A stretch of 64,000 nucleotides of DNA from Symsagittifera roscoffensis (lineage: Eukaryota; Xenacoelomorpha; Acoela; Convolutidae): the NCBI RefSeq assembly GCF_963678635.1, contig NC_087062.1, forward strand, positions 23,166,370 to 23,230,369. The letters run 5' to 3'. Position 1 is the first letter of the stretch. Every line of letters starts with the position of its first letter. Of the stretch, positions 52,551 to 63,903 are shown one piece after another. Under the pieces are notes generated by a model, which saw only the letters and a program-made list of their open reading frames with translations, was not told the origin of the DNA and did no database searches. The position numbers and the translations under genes are program-made.

Positions 52551-55500
52551 TACCTGATGGGTTTTTCGTCTCCAAGATATTTTGTCATTGTATGTTTTGA
52601 TCTGTCCATTATTTGATAGCCATAGGAACTGTTTCCCAGAAGTTTTATTGTTTCGGCTACTACGCCAGATAATGGATTTTCATCGCCGGCTCGCCTAGCA
52701 TCAACAACAGACTGAACAAAACTGTTGAATACTTTACGCGCGGTGTGTATTGTACAAATTGATGAATTTTTGTACACTGTAGTCCAAGATCCCAGTAAAA
52801 GTTGAAAAGTGGTGTGATAAGTGTTCCGTTGGTTAACTCGAAGCTCGATATCAACATTCGTTGCGGTTGTTTTAAAAAATTGTTTTCTTCCGCATATGTC
52901 TTCATATATTCGCCAATATCGTTTCTGGTAACATCAATAAATTTGAAAATAGGTGGGAAATTGAAAAGTTTCGCTTCTTGCTCATCTGGAACACTCAGAT
53001 CGCATTGCACGTAGCCGAACATTGTTTCATTCCTAAGGTTTTGCACTAGTGAATTGGCAGAAAAAGGTCTTTTGAAGGAAAGTGAGTTCTAATTTTTCAC
53101 GTCTACAATGTTTTAAAATTAATCCCACCAGGTACAATCCCACATTTCTTCTATAGAGTATCATTTTTCTCGAATGTAATCTTTTTGAAGCTCATCCATT
53201 TCTTTTTTCTTGTTTCCGCGTTTGGTTTCATCATCAGTTAGTCTCGGTCTAGCTTCTTGACAAGGGCAAAAATGGAAATAACAACCCATTGCTTCAAAGA
53301 CAGTCTTACAATGGTTGCAATAACCATCATCACTAAAGCAATCATTTTTTTTCTGTTTTCCTGTAGTGTAGTAACTCTCAGTTTTACATTCAGGTCCGGT
53401 TGCTTGAAAGTATGACTCGACCATATTTTCAAAACTTCGAAATCGATTTTGCCTTGCCTTGAATTTTTGTGTTTCTTCATCATAGTCCCATCTCGTATAC
53501 AAACCTGTGGGCATATCCTGACACATAGAATAAGGATCGAGTTGATTAGCATCAATACCAACCGTTCATTTACACAAGTGATTTGTTTTTCGAATAAATT
53601 TTTCGTTTGATACTGCTTTCCTTGTGAAAACAATTGAGGGACCACCGGTCATATCTTCCCGAATTTTTTCAAGCAAGTCACTATCACCCGAAAATAATGG
53701 GTAAAACTTATAGCCGGTTGATTTGTGTAGACAGATATTGGCTACATTCGGTAGTGTGCAGCCAAGCTTTAACATATCTATCCCTTTGTCCTGATGAAAC
53801 TCAATTTTTTTCTACATAGCATCAAGGGTAGGAAAAACATCCTTGTTGTTATACCACCGTAGAAAATCCTGAAATGTTGACATCTGTTCCTGTTCCCAGA
53901 TAGATTTAAGGTAGTTGTAGTTTTCCAATCCAGTAAAAATCCGTTTGGTTTTGAGCCCGAGTTTTTCAAGGCTTGCTCTTCAGTTAATCCAGTTTTGAGA
54001 AGCTTCTGAAAACCGTCATACTCTTTATCGAGAGGGTTGCTATTCTTCAGTGTGCTGCAGAAGTCATCATACGAGGGTAGTTGTTGTTCATCAAGCTTGT
54101 TGGGAATATCAAACCAATCGTATGGAAAGTATCCTATCATCTCACTGGCTTTGTAAGCTTTTAGAAAAAAGACTAAATCACTAGCTCCACCCAAAAACTT
54201 CATAATGTCCAGAAGCTGAACATCTCCAAATTTGAAGGAAACAAATCGTTTGCTTTCTTGATAACTGAAGGTTCAATTTCTTTTTCATTGATAAGGTTGA
54301 GAATGAGGTATGATTTAAAGCGGTTTATATCATACCGACCACTGTTGAATCCAAATACTGATAGAGTATTGGTGTATCTCTCTAGATGTTGCATCAAATC
54401 AATCAATTGATTTTTTTAAATCCTGAGAAAGTGAGTAGATGCGTCTGTTTCTCCCTCATCCTCGATGCATTCGTCTTCGTACTCTCTAGCTTCAATCTTG
54501 TTGAAACTAACCCGCTCATTAAGTATGCTGAAAATTGTGTGCAGCCGCTTTTTGATATTATTTTCAATTTCCACAAACTTTGATCGCATTTCGGCTATAC
54601 TTTTTCTCCGCCAGCAATTCCAAGTTTGCCACAAAGTCAATAATGAGGGATTGTGAATCTTAATCACATAAAAAAATGGTTTGTCAAGTAAATTCGATGA
54701 GATTGACGCTGATATGGGTTCATGCTTCCCAATCCGAGTTATTGTGTCTGTCGGTTTTAGTTCTTCGGATGCCACGCAAATTGTTTCAAAGTCAAAAATG
54801 GCTACATTTTTGAATAAAGTTTGTTTTTTGGTATAATCAATATCGAAACCATCCAGTTTTTCAAACAACGTCTCTCGTAGAGTGTAAACGTTTTTGGGGT
54901 AAATGATTTTGATTCGATCTTTGCATTGTAGAAGATGCTTGTTGAAATTTTGAGATTGATTGAAAAATGTATCGCAAGTTGGGCATCGGAAGCATTTGAA
55001 GAAGTTGTCGATGTTATTGACGTGAATAATGTGGTTGTTGAATCGTAGAAGTTTAACTGCATTCTTGTATTTACGATACTTCTCCTACGAAGTCTCCGTC
55101 TTCAATGTCGATATCGTAGATAAAGATGTTTTTCCCTACTACATCTTCAACTATTGGTAGATTATCCATCGAAACTTCACGAAATTGTTTCGGATCACAA
55201 CCCGATTGTTCACAAAAAGCATTAAAAATCATGGAGCCGGATGTTTCAAGACTAGTGTTTCCATGCAAATGAATTGTAAGAGCTCGAAACAAACATAAAT
55301 TGTCATTGTATCGTTGTTTGGTGTTTTGATCCGAAATCAAACAATTAACATAGTTATTCCTCACAAATGGTTCGGGAATCACTGAATCTGGACATCCCAT
55401 GGGTACGTTTTTGAGTGAGGCAGCGAAAATGGTCGAATTTGTGATCAACTTGAATCGCCATTTTGTATTTTGTCTCAATGATATCTTGCTTATTGACCTT

Positions 55501-56097
55501 GTTCTGTATAGTCGTCAACTCTGATTTAGTAAAAAGCAGTATAGATTTAAAAAAGAGTGTGTTATTTTCATGAGCGTAGAAATAACGATATTCACCCGTT
55601 TCTATATTTCGTAACACAAATCCCAAGGCAATGTTGCACAATCAAGGCTTTCAAAGACTTGATCCAGTTTTTCAATAACTAGATTAGATGTGAAAGCTGA
55701 AAATTGAATACTTTGTGGCGTCCATAATCCATCTCGGTATCTGTCAAGAAGTGTTGAGAGGCATTCAAATCATCTCGTAGCTGATCAATATCCTCCTCAT
55801 TTTCCAAGATTTTATTAAAATCAGCAATAGAATCACTCGTTTTCCTCGCTTTCAACCCGTGATCTTTCTTGCGATGTTGTCGAAGTGAACAACAGCTTGG
55901 AAATTCTTTTTCACACGATACACACTTTGTTCAATTTGGGGTTGACTTTGGGTGCTTCTTGCTCGTATGGAAATCCATTTCTTGCTGGTTGTAAGTTTAA
56001 TAATTACAATCCGAACAAGAAATAACTCCTCGCACGCAACTCTTCCGATGTCGGGCAGCATTTTGACGAACAAACATCTTACTGCAGTCCTCGCATT
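52551..56097 (-). pseudogene. POLB: DNA polymerase B copy A of Polinton 2, broken
   Basis: Minus strand, read from the N-terminal finger region at about 56097 (CEDC, then SCSDCNYYTYNQQ-type finger). It continues through DNLCLFRALTIHLHG, a second finger, Exo I NVAIFDFETICV (intact Asp/Glu, about 54800), Exo II FGFNSGRYDIN (about 54350), motif A DANQLDPYSMCQDMPTG (about 53520), the GCYFHFCPC insert, and motif B GNSSYGYQ (about 52630). Sequence ends abruptly at 52551 before motif C, so polymerase activity is impossible. Frameshifts and stops split it into at least eight open frames. Its exonuclease residues are better preserved than in Polinton 1. Confidence 0.85.
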
Positions 56098-57662
56098 TCA
56101 CTTTCAATAACCATCAACACTAAAGCCATCAATTTTTTTCTGTTTTCCTGTAGAGTAGTAACTATCAGTTTTACATTCAGGTCCGGTTGCTTGAAAGTAT
56201 GACTCGACCATATTTTCAAAACTTCGAAATCGATTTTGCCTTGCCTTGAATTTTTGTGTTTCTTCACCATAGTCCCATCTCTTATACAAACCTGTGGGCA
56301 TATCCTGACACATAGAATAAGGATAGAGTTGAGTAGCATCAATACCAACCGTTCATTTACACAAGTGATTTGTTTTTCGAATAAACTTTTCGTTTGATAC
56401 TGCTTTCCTTGTGAAAACAAATTCGGGAGTCATATCTTCCCGAATTTTTTCAAGCAAGTCACTATCACCCGAAAATAATGGGTAAAACTTATAGCCGGTT
56501 GATTTGTGTAGACAGATATTGGCTACATTCGGTAGTGTGCAGCCAAGCTTTAACATATCTATCCCTTTGTCCTGATGAAACTCAATTTTTTTCTACATAG
56601 CATCAAGGGTAGGAAAAACATCCTTGTTGTTATACCACCGTAGAAAATCCTGAAATGTTGACATCTGTTCCTGTTCCCAGATAGATTTAAGGTAGTTGTA
56701 GTTTTCCAATCCAGTAAAAATCCGTTTGGTTTTGAGCCCGAGTTTTTCAAGGCTTGCTCTTCAGTTAATCCAGTTTTGAGAAGCTTCTGAAAACCGTCAA
56801 ACTCTTTATCGAGAGGGTTGCTATTCTTCGGTTTGGTGTAGAAGTCATCATATGAGGGTAGTTGTTGTTCATCAAGACAGAATCTGGACATCCCATTCGG
56901 ATGTTTTTCAGTAGTGCAGCAAAAATAGTGACATTCGTGATCAACTTGAACCTCCATGTTGTGTTCTGACGTTCTTGGGTGCATTGCTCCACGATATCAA
57001 ACTTTTCAACTTTTCCCTTTATTGTAATCAATTCCGCTTCGGTACACAGTAATTGCGATTTTTCGAACAAAATGTTGTTTTCGTGTGCATAATAATACCA
57101 GTATTCTCCTGTTTCGACATTACGGAGAATAAATCCAGGAGAAAAATTGATTTTTGCAGCGGAATCCAGCTTGTTGAAGACTTCTTCAAGCTTCTCGTTG
57201 ATAATTTTGGTATCTTTTGACATTTGAAATTTAAAAAACTTATGCCTCCCATTTTCCATCCCAGTGTCCACCAGGAAATGCTGACAAGCACTCAACTCCT
57301 CTTTGAGTTTCTCTCCATCATCCCCTTCCTCCTCCACAATCTTGTTCAAGTCTGCCACCGTATCACTTGGCTTCCGTTGTTTCGCCCCATGTTCTTTTCT
57401 CCGATGCTGTTGGAGAGACTAGTAACTCGGAAACTCCTGCTGGCAAGACGAACAAACCGTTGATTGCTTGGAAGTTGATGGGGCATGCTTCTTGGCCGCA
57501 TGATAATTCATTTTTTTGCTGGTTGTATGTACAATAATTACATTCCGGACAAGAAATAACTCCTCGCACAGAACTCTTGCGATGTCGAGCCGCATTGTCT
57601 CTTCTGTACTCTTTACCACAATCCTTGAACTTCATTTTCTCATTCCTGATGAGAGCTGGCAT
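56098..57662 (-). pseudogene. POLB: DNA polymerase B copy B, N-terminus with deletion
   Basis: ATG at 57660-57662 begins MPALIRNEKMKFKDCGKEYR. The C2H2 finger, the DLNKIVEEEGDDGEKLKEEL helix and the RQNTTWRFKLITNVTIFAAL block follow. After NIRMGCPDS near 56885 the gene jumps to DEQQLPSYDDFYTKPKNSNP, so the second finger, Exo I and Exo II are deleted (about 1.7 kb). It then runs through the palm up to motif A and part of the GYC insert, and stops at the junction with copy A near 56098. The segment 56098-56860 duplicates 53320-54090, showing recombination between two polB copies in the same orientation. Confidence 0.82.
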
Positions 57663-57859
57663 TTAAAAAAAAGTAGAAGATTTAGCTTGTAGCGATATTG
57701 AATAAAAGTTCATGGTACCTACAAAATTGGGAGATTTCAAATGTCCCAAAAAATTTAAAAAAAAATTCATACTTACTTTTAATTGTTGAAAAAATTTGAA
57801 AATTTTTTCAGGTAATTATACAAAATATAAAACGATTGCTTTTAACGTAAAAGAAAGTC
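57663..57859. promoter_or_regulatory. Divergent intergenic region of Polinton 2
   Basis: Inverted equivalent of 46120-46328, between polB copy B and the plus-strand genes. It shares ACTTACTTTTAATTGTTGAA and GGTACCTACAAAATTGGGAG-type blocks with that region. Confidence 0.5.
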
Positions 57860-58300
57860 AGAATGAAATGAATTTTATTTGCTATTACTTAGAGAAAGTC
57901 AATCAATCGGAATTGAGTTTTCTTTTATTTATCACTGTTTGTTGGAAGTCAACCAATCAGAAACCAGCATTTTCTAAAAAAGACTTATTTATTATTTAAA
58001 AAAAAACCACTATCATTATTTGAAAATGTCTATCAAAAAACATTTGAACTTCTTCTAGTTACTTTACAAGAAAAAAGAAAAAATTCCAATTGATTTTCTT
58101 ATTGATGAAATAGATATTGACTCTTGTTTTTTTCATAATTTTTTGGACGTTTTTTTTGTACAAAATAGAGTTATTCGACTAAGTAAAGGTCTCTTCAGAG
58201 AAACTTACTCAATCAAAGAGTTTTACTTTTGATCCACATATTGCGTATCAAAGATTTAAACTTAGGGCTGAATTACAATTATTCTCGAGAAATTGAAATT
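57860..58300 (+). pseudogene. Unrecognised protein divergent from polB (copy 2)
   Basis: Inverted homologue of 45700-46119. Readable pieces are IPIDFLIDEIDIDSCFFHNF, DVFFVQNRVIRLSKGLFRE and, in another frame, HIAYQRFKLRAELQLF. Several stops and shifts are present. Confidence 0.45.
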
Positions 58301-59135
58301 AACCAACAAGTCGTACGATAATAAATCAAAAACTCTTTTTATCCCTTACCCAATACCCAAAATTGTAAAAACTCCTCAGCAAAGTTCTTTATTCCTTCAT
58401 TTCTTTAAGGATTTTAAAAATTCAAAGTTTCAAAATTCTGCTTGAGTCGGTTTGGAATCAGATTTCCAGATATTTGCTTTGAAAAGTTCATCAACTTTGA
58501 GTTATCCTCCCAAATTTACATCAAAATCAAAGAACTTGACTATCTACTCAAAAATCAGCAATTTTTTTTTCGATTACATTAAAAAAATTCAATTATCTTG
58601 ATGAAAAAAGTTGCAGAGATGCTACTCTTATTGATTTTCCTTCTTTTGTTACTTATAACGGCAATTGTTTTTATTTTTACAGCAAACAACTTTTGCTCAT
58701 TTATTTTTGCGATTGCTTTTGTCTATTTTTTTTTACTTATTTGGAAGATTTAGGTCCTTAAAAGGTAGACTTTTCTCTGACTGGATACAACAACTAGAAC
58801 AAAAGGAACATTTTTGTGATGATTGGAAACGAAAATGCCTAAAATGGAGCTTTGTTTCCGAGTGGTTACAACTTTTCTGTAAGAATTCCATAAAATGAAA
58901 CTAAAATCTGATTGGACGCGACTACAATCCACATAAGGAAAGTCAATTCTGATTGGTCAAACACAAACTTTCGAGTTCAGGGTACCCCTAACCCCTGACT
59001 AAAAATCATTTTATTTTCAACTTAACTACCGTCAACTACCTCCTCTCTCAGCTCTAAATAACTTAATTTTAACTTATCTTCCGTCAGCTACCCCTCTCTC
59101 AGCTTTTTCTTGTTTTTACTCTTGAACTCAGTTTA
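58301..59135. other. Polinton 2 intergenic region
   Basis: Inverted equivalent of 44977-45699. It includes the duplicated CAACTACCTCCTCTCTCAGC units (about 59033-59105) and CCAAT-like boxes. The plus-strand frame at 58665-58898 has no motif. Confidence 0.45.
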
Positions 59136-59640
59136 ATGCTCAAAATGATCTTCTCAGTTCAAAACAGCAACCTCATGTACTCTCTAGAACTTTCGCCTGA
59201 TCTAGTACAAATTCAAGTTCGAGAAACAGTCTCTGGAGTTTTTCTGGCACGAATGGACATCCCAATCCAAGTATGGCACATGGTGGAAGTGATGCGAACG
59301 GATTTCAACGAACAGCATATGATGCAAATTCCCATCACAGAGAACCAACTTGGAACAATGCAAATGATGGAGGAAGTTTCTGATCATGTGGGAATGAACT
59401 ACCCCTAGATTACTTAATCAAGAATTGTAGCACAACCAGTCGACGATTTCCTCTTTCCTTGGGAGGAAGCAGGATCATTCGAAAACCCCATCACAATAGA
59501 TGAAGATGAGGGTTTCTCAGAAACAATGACGCCTCAAAAAGCTCCTCCACAACAACCACCAGCAATGGAATCTCGTCCAGCTCTGCGTTCTATAGAGAAC
59601 CTCCAGAACTCTACTGCTGCTCGACAGCTCTTTGATTAAA
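59136..59640 (+). pseudogene. Unrecognised acidic Polinton protein (copy 2)
   Basis: Inverted homologue of 44460-44976, starting MLKMIFSVQNSNLMYSLEL. It has the same TAG after HVGMNYP (59406-59408), one extra TAA shortly after, then the same frame continues with VDDFLFPWEEAGSFENPITI, DEDEGFSETMTP and AARQLFD, ending at TAA. About 90% similar in protein to copy 1 in the first part. Confidence 0.5.
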
Positions 59641-59869
59641 TATTTTGCAAATAATTGTTGTTTGGTATTGACTTTGTTTTCTGTAATTAATTAATTTCTT
59701 CAATTCCATTTTAATTATGAGAATAGATGACAGGTTCAGGGTGAACCATTGAAAAGCAAAAAGAACTTAATTTATTGCTCCGAACTCCACATATGTTAAA
59801 AAACTCGAATAATTTTCGCACACATAACGAAAAAACACTGAAAAAATTGTACACAAGTAAAAAGTTACC

Positions 59870-60250
59870 TAATGGTTTTTGCATCTTGTCAAAAAACTCA
59901 CACACTTTTAGCATTTTGCAGAAAAAATTGAAAAAGTTTTCGCATTTTATCGAAAGAATTAAAACATTTTTTGCGTTTTGTCAAAAAAAGTGAAATACTT
60001 CTCCCATTTGTAGGAAAAAAGTGAAAAATTTTTCGCATCTTGTTAAAAAAGTGAAATTTTCGCATCTTGTCAAAAAAAATTGAAACAATTTTCGCATTTT
60101 ATTCGAAAAAAGTAAAACACTTTTTGCATTTGTCAAAAAAAAATGTTTAAAAAAATCGAAACGTTTTTTGCAACTTCTTGAAAATCAAAAGAAGTATTAC
60201 ATTTTTCTTATATGTTTGAAAAACTTTTTGCAAATTTTTTGACAATGGTG
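59870..60250 (-). repeat. Minisatellite of Polinton 2 (inverted)
   Basis: Units like GAAAAAAGTGAAATTTTCGC plus ATCTTGTCAAAA are arrayed. This is the reverse-complement counterpart of 43840-44250, more diverged in sequence and unit number. Confidence 0.8.
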
Positions 60251-60524
60251 AGTTTTTTTTTCTTCTGCGAAATTTTTGCTAATTTCATAAACATATGTGA
60301 GGAAATAGATACATTATCAAAAGTTTTTATAGAAAAGTTGGCATTGTCACTATTTACAAATCCATAACCATCATCAAAACAGTCAATTATTTTTTAACAA
60401 ATCATGTTCATATTTTGAGGCTTACGAATTCTTTCTAGAAAAGCTGAAGCAGTAGTTTGTGTGGAAGCGAACTTTACAAATTCTTTCTAGAAAAACTGAA
60501 CCAATAGTTTGTGTGGAAGCTAGT

Positions 60525-60760
60525 TTCTGGTTAGACAATAAATGGTGACATTTGAAATTTTTGCGTAACAGTTTTTTCTTTGCATTTCTTCTGCTCCTTT
60601 CCATTTCAAATTGGGATGAACAGCGCGGTCAAGTTAGTTGAAAACTTCGCCAGTTGATGAAATAACATTCGAATAAAATTCGTACAGAGTGTAAAGACAA
60701 TCGATGATTTTGAATGTGAAATAAAAATTACCCAATCGTTGCAAAATTTGATCGAAAGAC
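60525..60760 (-). pseudogene. Small Polinton protein (copy 2), broken
   Basis: Minus-strand homologue of 43359-43652. SNVISSTGEVFN, LDRAVHPNLKWKGAEE and NCYAKISNVTIYCLTRN are still readable; one TAA and deletions are present. A duplicated TTCTTTCTAGAAAARCTGAA unit (about 60429 and 60481) follows its 3' end. Confidence 0.45.
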
Positions 60761-61171
60761 TGTAAGACTAAAATTGTTGGTTACTGTAATTTTTTCGTAC
60801 AAATCAATGGAAACGGAAATAAGTAGCGATTTTTGACAATAATCTGAATAAAAGCTGGGAAGAGCTTGGCACATAGCTGCAGCCATCTGAAACCTTGATT
60901 TTTGCTGGGAATTGTGGATTTAAATCGCAACAATAACACCTACACAATTCCATATTTGGAAATTTTACTCAAAAATTCCAATTATAGTTCTATTTCTTTT
61001 TATGGTTAAGTGAATGACTCATATTGTTCAATTCCAATTTAATTTAACCTCAAAATCATTTCTCTCATTTCTCTTCATCTGATCAGTCTGTTCTCCTATT
61101 GATAAATGTACTCAAAAAAAGACACTAGTTCCAATTACATTGAATTCTCAAAAAAATCAAACACGAATTGG
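60761..61171. other. Polinton 2 intergenic sequence
   Basis: Inverted equivalent of 42933-43358. No gene seen. Confidence 0.5.
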
Positions 61172-61610
61172 GAGATTTGCTTGGTCCCAAAAATCCCACA
61201 AGGGGAAAATTCATTTTGAACCCTGCTTTTAACTATTCAAGAAAAATGAGTTGTGACCACTCAAAAAAAAACAGCAAGTCTATCTTGGTGAAAAAGAAGG
61301 AGAAGCAATCTCGGCATTTATAAATACTGTAATTCACGATGCTGAAAATCTTGGACTCGTTCCTATATTGGAACTCACTTCTGACAACGAGTCAACTATG
61401 GATCAGGAGCTTGCCAACTGCAACAAAGTGTATGACATAGCAACTTACAATAAAAGACAAGTTTGTGTCACGATCAAGAAGTACAGTGTTAACAAACCTC
61501 CCTACATTCAGATTCGACTGTTCATCGCAAAAGAGAATAAAGCAATGTCTATGTCAACTATACTTTGAACGAATTCAAGGAACTTTATAATTGTTGAGAA
61601 CTGTAATGTA
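61172..61610 (+). pseudogene. Unrecognised Polinton protein (copy 2), broken
   Basis: Plus-strand homologue of 42459-42932 (GDLLGPKNPTRGKFILNPAF at the start, LELTSDNESTMDQELANCNK, SVNKPPYIQIRLFIAKENKA). One shift lies in an A-run near 61265 and another near 61545. Retention of this sequence in both elements supports a real gene. Confidence 0.5.
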
Positions 61611-61849
61611 CAATAAATTGTGTTATTAATTTTTTTGTCTTGTAATTTAACTATTTATCCTCAAAATCATTTTTCATTTAGTATTGGCGTTGAACAGTAT
61701 GAGATAGAATATTGGTTTTTCAAGAAATTTAATCTTTAGACTTCACAATAAAGTGGGATTTTTTCATATTGTTCCTGAAGAAAAGTCTCAAAAAACTTCA
61801 CTCACAATTATAGAACCCCAAAATTTACCAAAATTGCAGAATTTGGACG
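61611..61849. other. Polinton 2 spacer
   Basis: Inverted equivalent of the region around 42290-42458. No separate gene seen. Confidence 0.4.
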
Positions 61850-62500
61850 TAGACTGGTAAATATCTCATTTTGAGTGACTCTGCATGATGGTAGAAGAAA
61901 CATTCACATAGGATATCGATCTGATACCAAAAAAAGAACTTGTAGAATATCGTAGAAAGGGAAATCAATGGAAAAATAATCAATCTTTACAAGTAAAAAG
62001 AGAAGAATTTGATAAATAAATCGATATGCATCCTACCTTACAAGGTTTATAGAGACCTTCAAAAAATCTTGTATCATTATTGACAAATGCACTGTAGAAA
62101 ATGAATGTACAGAAATTGAATGAAATTCTAAGAGTTTTTGAGAATATTAAGCAAGATTTCTCATCAAATACAAAAAGAAAAAATTATTTCTTTGTGCCTG
62201 TATTGTTTTAGACCCGGACATAAATTTAAAAGAAATAGACCAAAAATTTCCTTTTGAAGGACTAATTAGATACGGAACTTCCTGTATGGATTACTTTTTT
62301 GCAAACTCCAAAATGTTTACACTTCATGCAATTCTACATGACTCTGCTGGATCTGTGAAATCTACTATAAAAAAAAGTCCTGGGTATTGTTATGTTGCAC
62401 TTAGTCTCCCCAGTTCATACTTTCTTGGTCACGTGACTGGATTACTTTTCTGTTTGTTTGTTAAAATATTTGCTTAGTCAGTATATGCATTGTTTGATTG
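61850..62500 (+). pseudogene. Unrecognised gene upstream of exonuclease (copy 3)
   Basis: Plus-strand homologue of 38240-38930. Short frames include GYRSDTKKRTCRIS-type sequence near 61910, FPFEGLIRYGTSCMDYFFAN and KMFTLHAILHDSAGSVKST (62262-62360), then GYCYVALSLPSSYFLGHVTG. It is more diverged than the two tandem units are from each other. Confidence 0.45.
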
Positions 62501-62544
62501 TTAATCATTTTAACCAAAAAACTCCAGAGAAAACAGTTAACAGA

Positions 62545-63016
62545 ATGAGTCTAGTTGTTTTGGACATTGAATGTATTGAAAACAATATAGAGTTAGGAGT
62601 CAATAAGAATGGACAAACTGTAGGATATTCCTTTATTCCTCCCAAAAAATTCAAACCAATATCCCAATCTTCTTGGTGTACAAAGCATCTTCATGGAATC
62701 AATTGAAGCAGTGGTTACAAAAATTTTACTGAACTTGAAAAAAAATTTTAAAAAATCTAGAAGCCACAGAAACGGAATTTTATGCAAAAGGTCATGAAAA
62801 ATGTAAGATTCTGTCAGATATTTGGAAACAAAGATTATTAATTTGGATGACTACACTTGCCCTAAAGTTCAAGTTTTGATATTCAAAGATGAAAAATGTG
62901 ATTGGAGGTGTAGCAACTACCCATTTTGTCATGCAAAAAATCTTCACTGTGCTGAAAGAAAAGCATTTGCCTACGGAACATGGACTCGATGTTCTTCAAC
63001 AAATTGTAAATTATAA
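62545..63016 (+). pseudogene. Exonuclease-like gene (copy 3), no deletion
   Basis: ATG at 62545: MSLVVLDIECIENNIELGVN continues with KNGQTVGYSFIPPKKFKP and SWCTKHLHGIN to a TGA near 62704. Further frames hold LDDYTCPKVQVLIFKDEKCD and HAKNLHCAERKAFAYGTW to TAA at 63014-63016. The LDIE start is followed by the segment that both Polinton 1 copies lack. The LDIE and a later HxxE-like Cys/His end suggest a DnaQ-fold nuclease; inference from motifs only. Confidence 0.55.
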
Positions 63017-63087
63017 TAATCTAAATGTACTACCATTTTCATACTTTAATTAAATTTCTTTGTCAATTTTTTCTTTTTAGTGTTAAG

Positions 63088-63350
63088 ATGGTCGATCAAT
63101 GTGACAAGCCCGTAAATTCAGGAAATTTTGTTTTTGATGAAGAAAATCATGGACGAAAATCTTGGAAATTGTTTGGACGTACTTATAATAGATCTCTTTT
63201 AGTTTTTTGTGCCAATTTTTTGTTATAGTTTCGATGCTAGTATGTGCAATCGTTCGAATTATGTTATCCACAACATGTGAAGAAACAACAGTTTGGGTTG
63301 CTATCTTATCAAGTACAGTCGGTTATATTCTACCTTCTCCAAAGCTATGA
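63088..63350 (+). pseudogene. VGYILPSPK-type membrane protein (copy 3)
   Basis: ATG 63088-63090 (MVDQCDKPVNSGNFVFDEEN) is preceded by TTTTTTCTTTTTAG. The frame ends at about 63228 after FGRTYNRSLLVF, and a neighbouring frame continues through the hydrophobic part to a TGA at 63348-63350. That TGA overlaps the ATPase ATG as in Polinton 1. One shift near 63215. Confidence 0.6.
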
Positions 63351-63903
63351 AAAAAATAATGTCTAGCAATGAACGAATTTGTATTTCCCTAGTTGGACCA
63401 AGTGGATCTGGAAAGTCTCATCTGATTTTTGATTGGTTGAAAATTGGTACTTTTCAACCAGCACTCAACAAATTTTTTTTAATCCACATTATTAACCTCT
63501 TTATAAACAAATGCAAAGAAAAAACCTTGAATTTATCCAAGGAGTAGATTTTGACTTGATTGAAAATCTTCCCAAAAACGAAACTAAGTATTTGCTTATA
63601 TTTAATGATTCTTGTGTAGAAATTTCAAACTCCAAACAATTTGTAAAAATTGCCACTGCTGGGAGACACAGGGGACTGAATACAATAAACATCAAACACA
63701 ATTTATTTCATCAAATCAAATTAGAGGAGATGTAGATTTACAAAATACACACATAGTCTTGTTCAAGTCACCGAGGGATGTTTTACAAATCAATACATTA
63801 AGTCGACAACTAGGTCTAGGATCTCAATGGAAAGAGTGGTATCAAGATGCAACATCTAATCCTTATGGTCATTTACTAATTGATTTAACCCCAAAAACAG
63901 TTG
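63347..63903 (+). pseudogene. ATP: Packaging ATPase (copy 3), truncated chimera
   Basis: Walker A LVGPSGSGKSHLIFDW (about 63390) is intact. A shift lies near 63475. Walker B reads KYLLIFNDS with Asn in place of the first Asp, followed by ATAGRHRGLNTINIKHNLFH, then a shift to LQNTHIVLFKSPRDVLQIN and SNPYGHLLIDLTPKTV. At 63901-63903 the ATPase sequence is replaced by antisense polB, removing the C-terminus. This copy keeps the region after Walker B in frame (63511-63735), unlike both Polinton 1 copies. Confidence 0.82.

Larger units (their letters stand above)
52551..63903 (+). mobile_element. Polinton element 2, inverted and rearranged
   Basis: Relative to Polinton 1, gene order is mirrored: polB on minus (two overlapping copies), then the divergent unknown gene, the acidic protein, the minisatellite, the two small unknowns, the exonuclease-like gene, the membrane protein and the ATPase on plus. 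Nucleotide divergence from Polinton 1 is clearly larger than between the two tandem units of Polinton 1. The left inverted repeat and polB C-terminus are missing at 52551. The right side breaks at 63903 into antisense polB. Integrase and capsid genes are not in the window. Confidence 0.85.
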
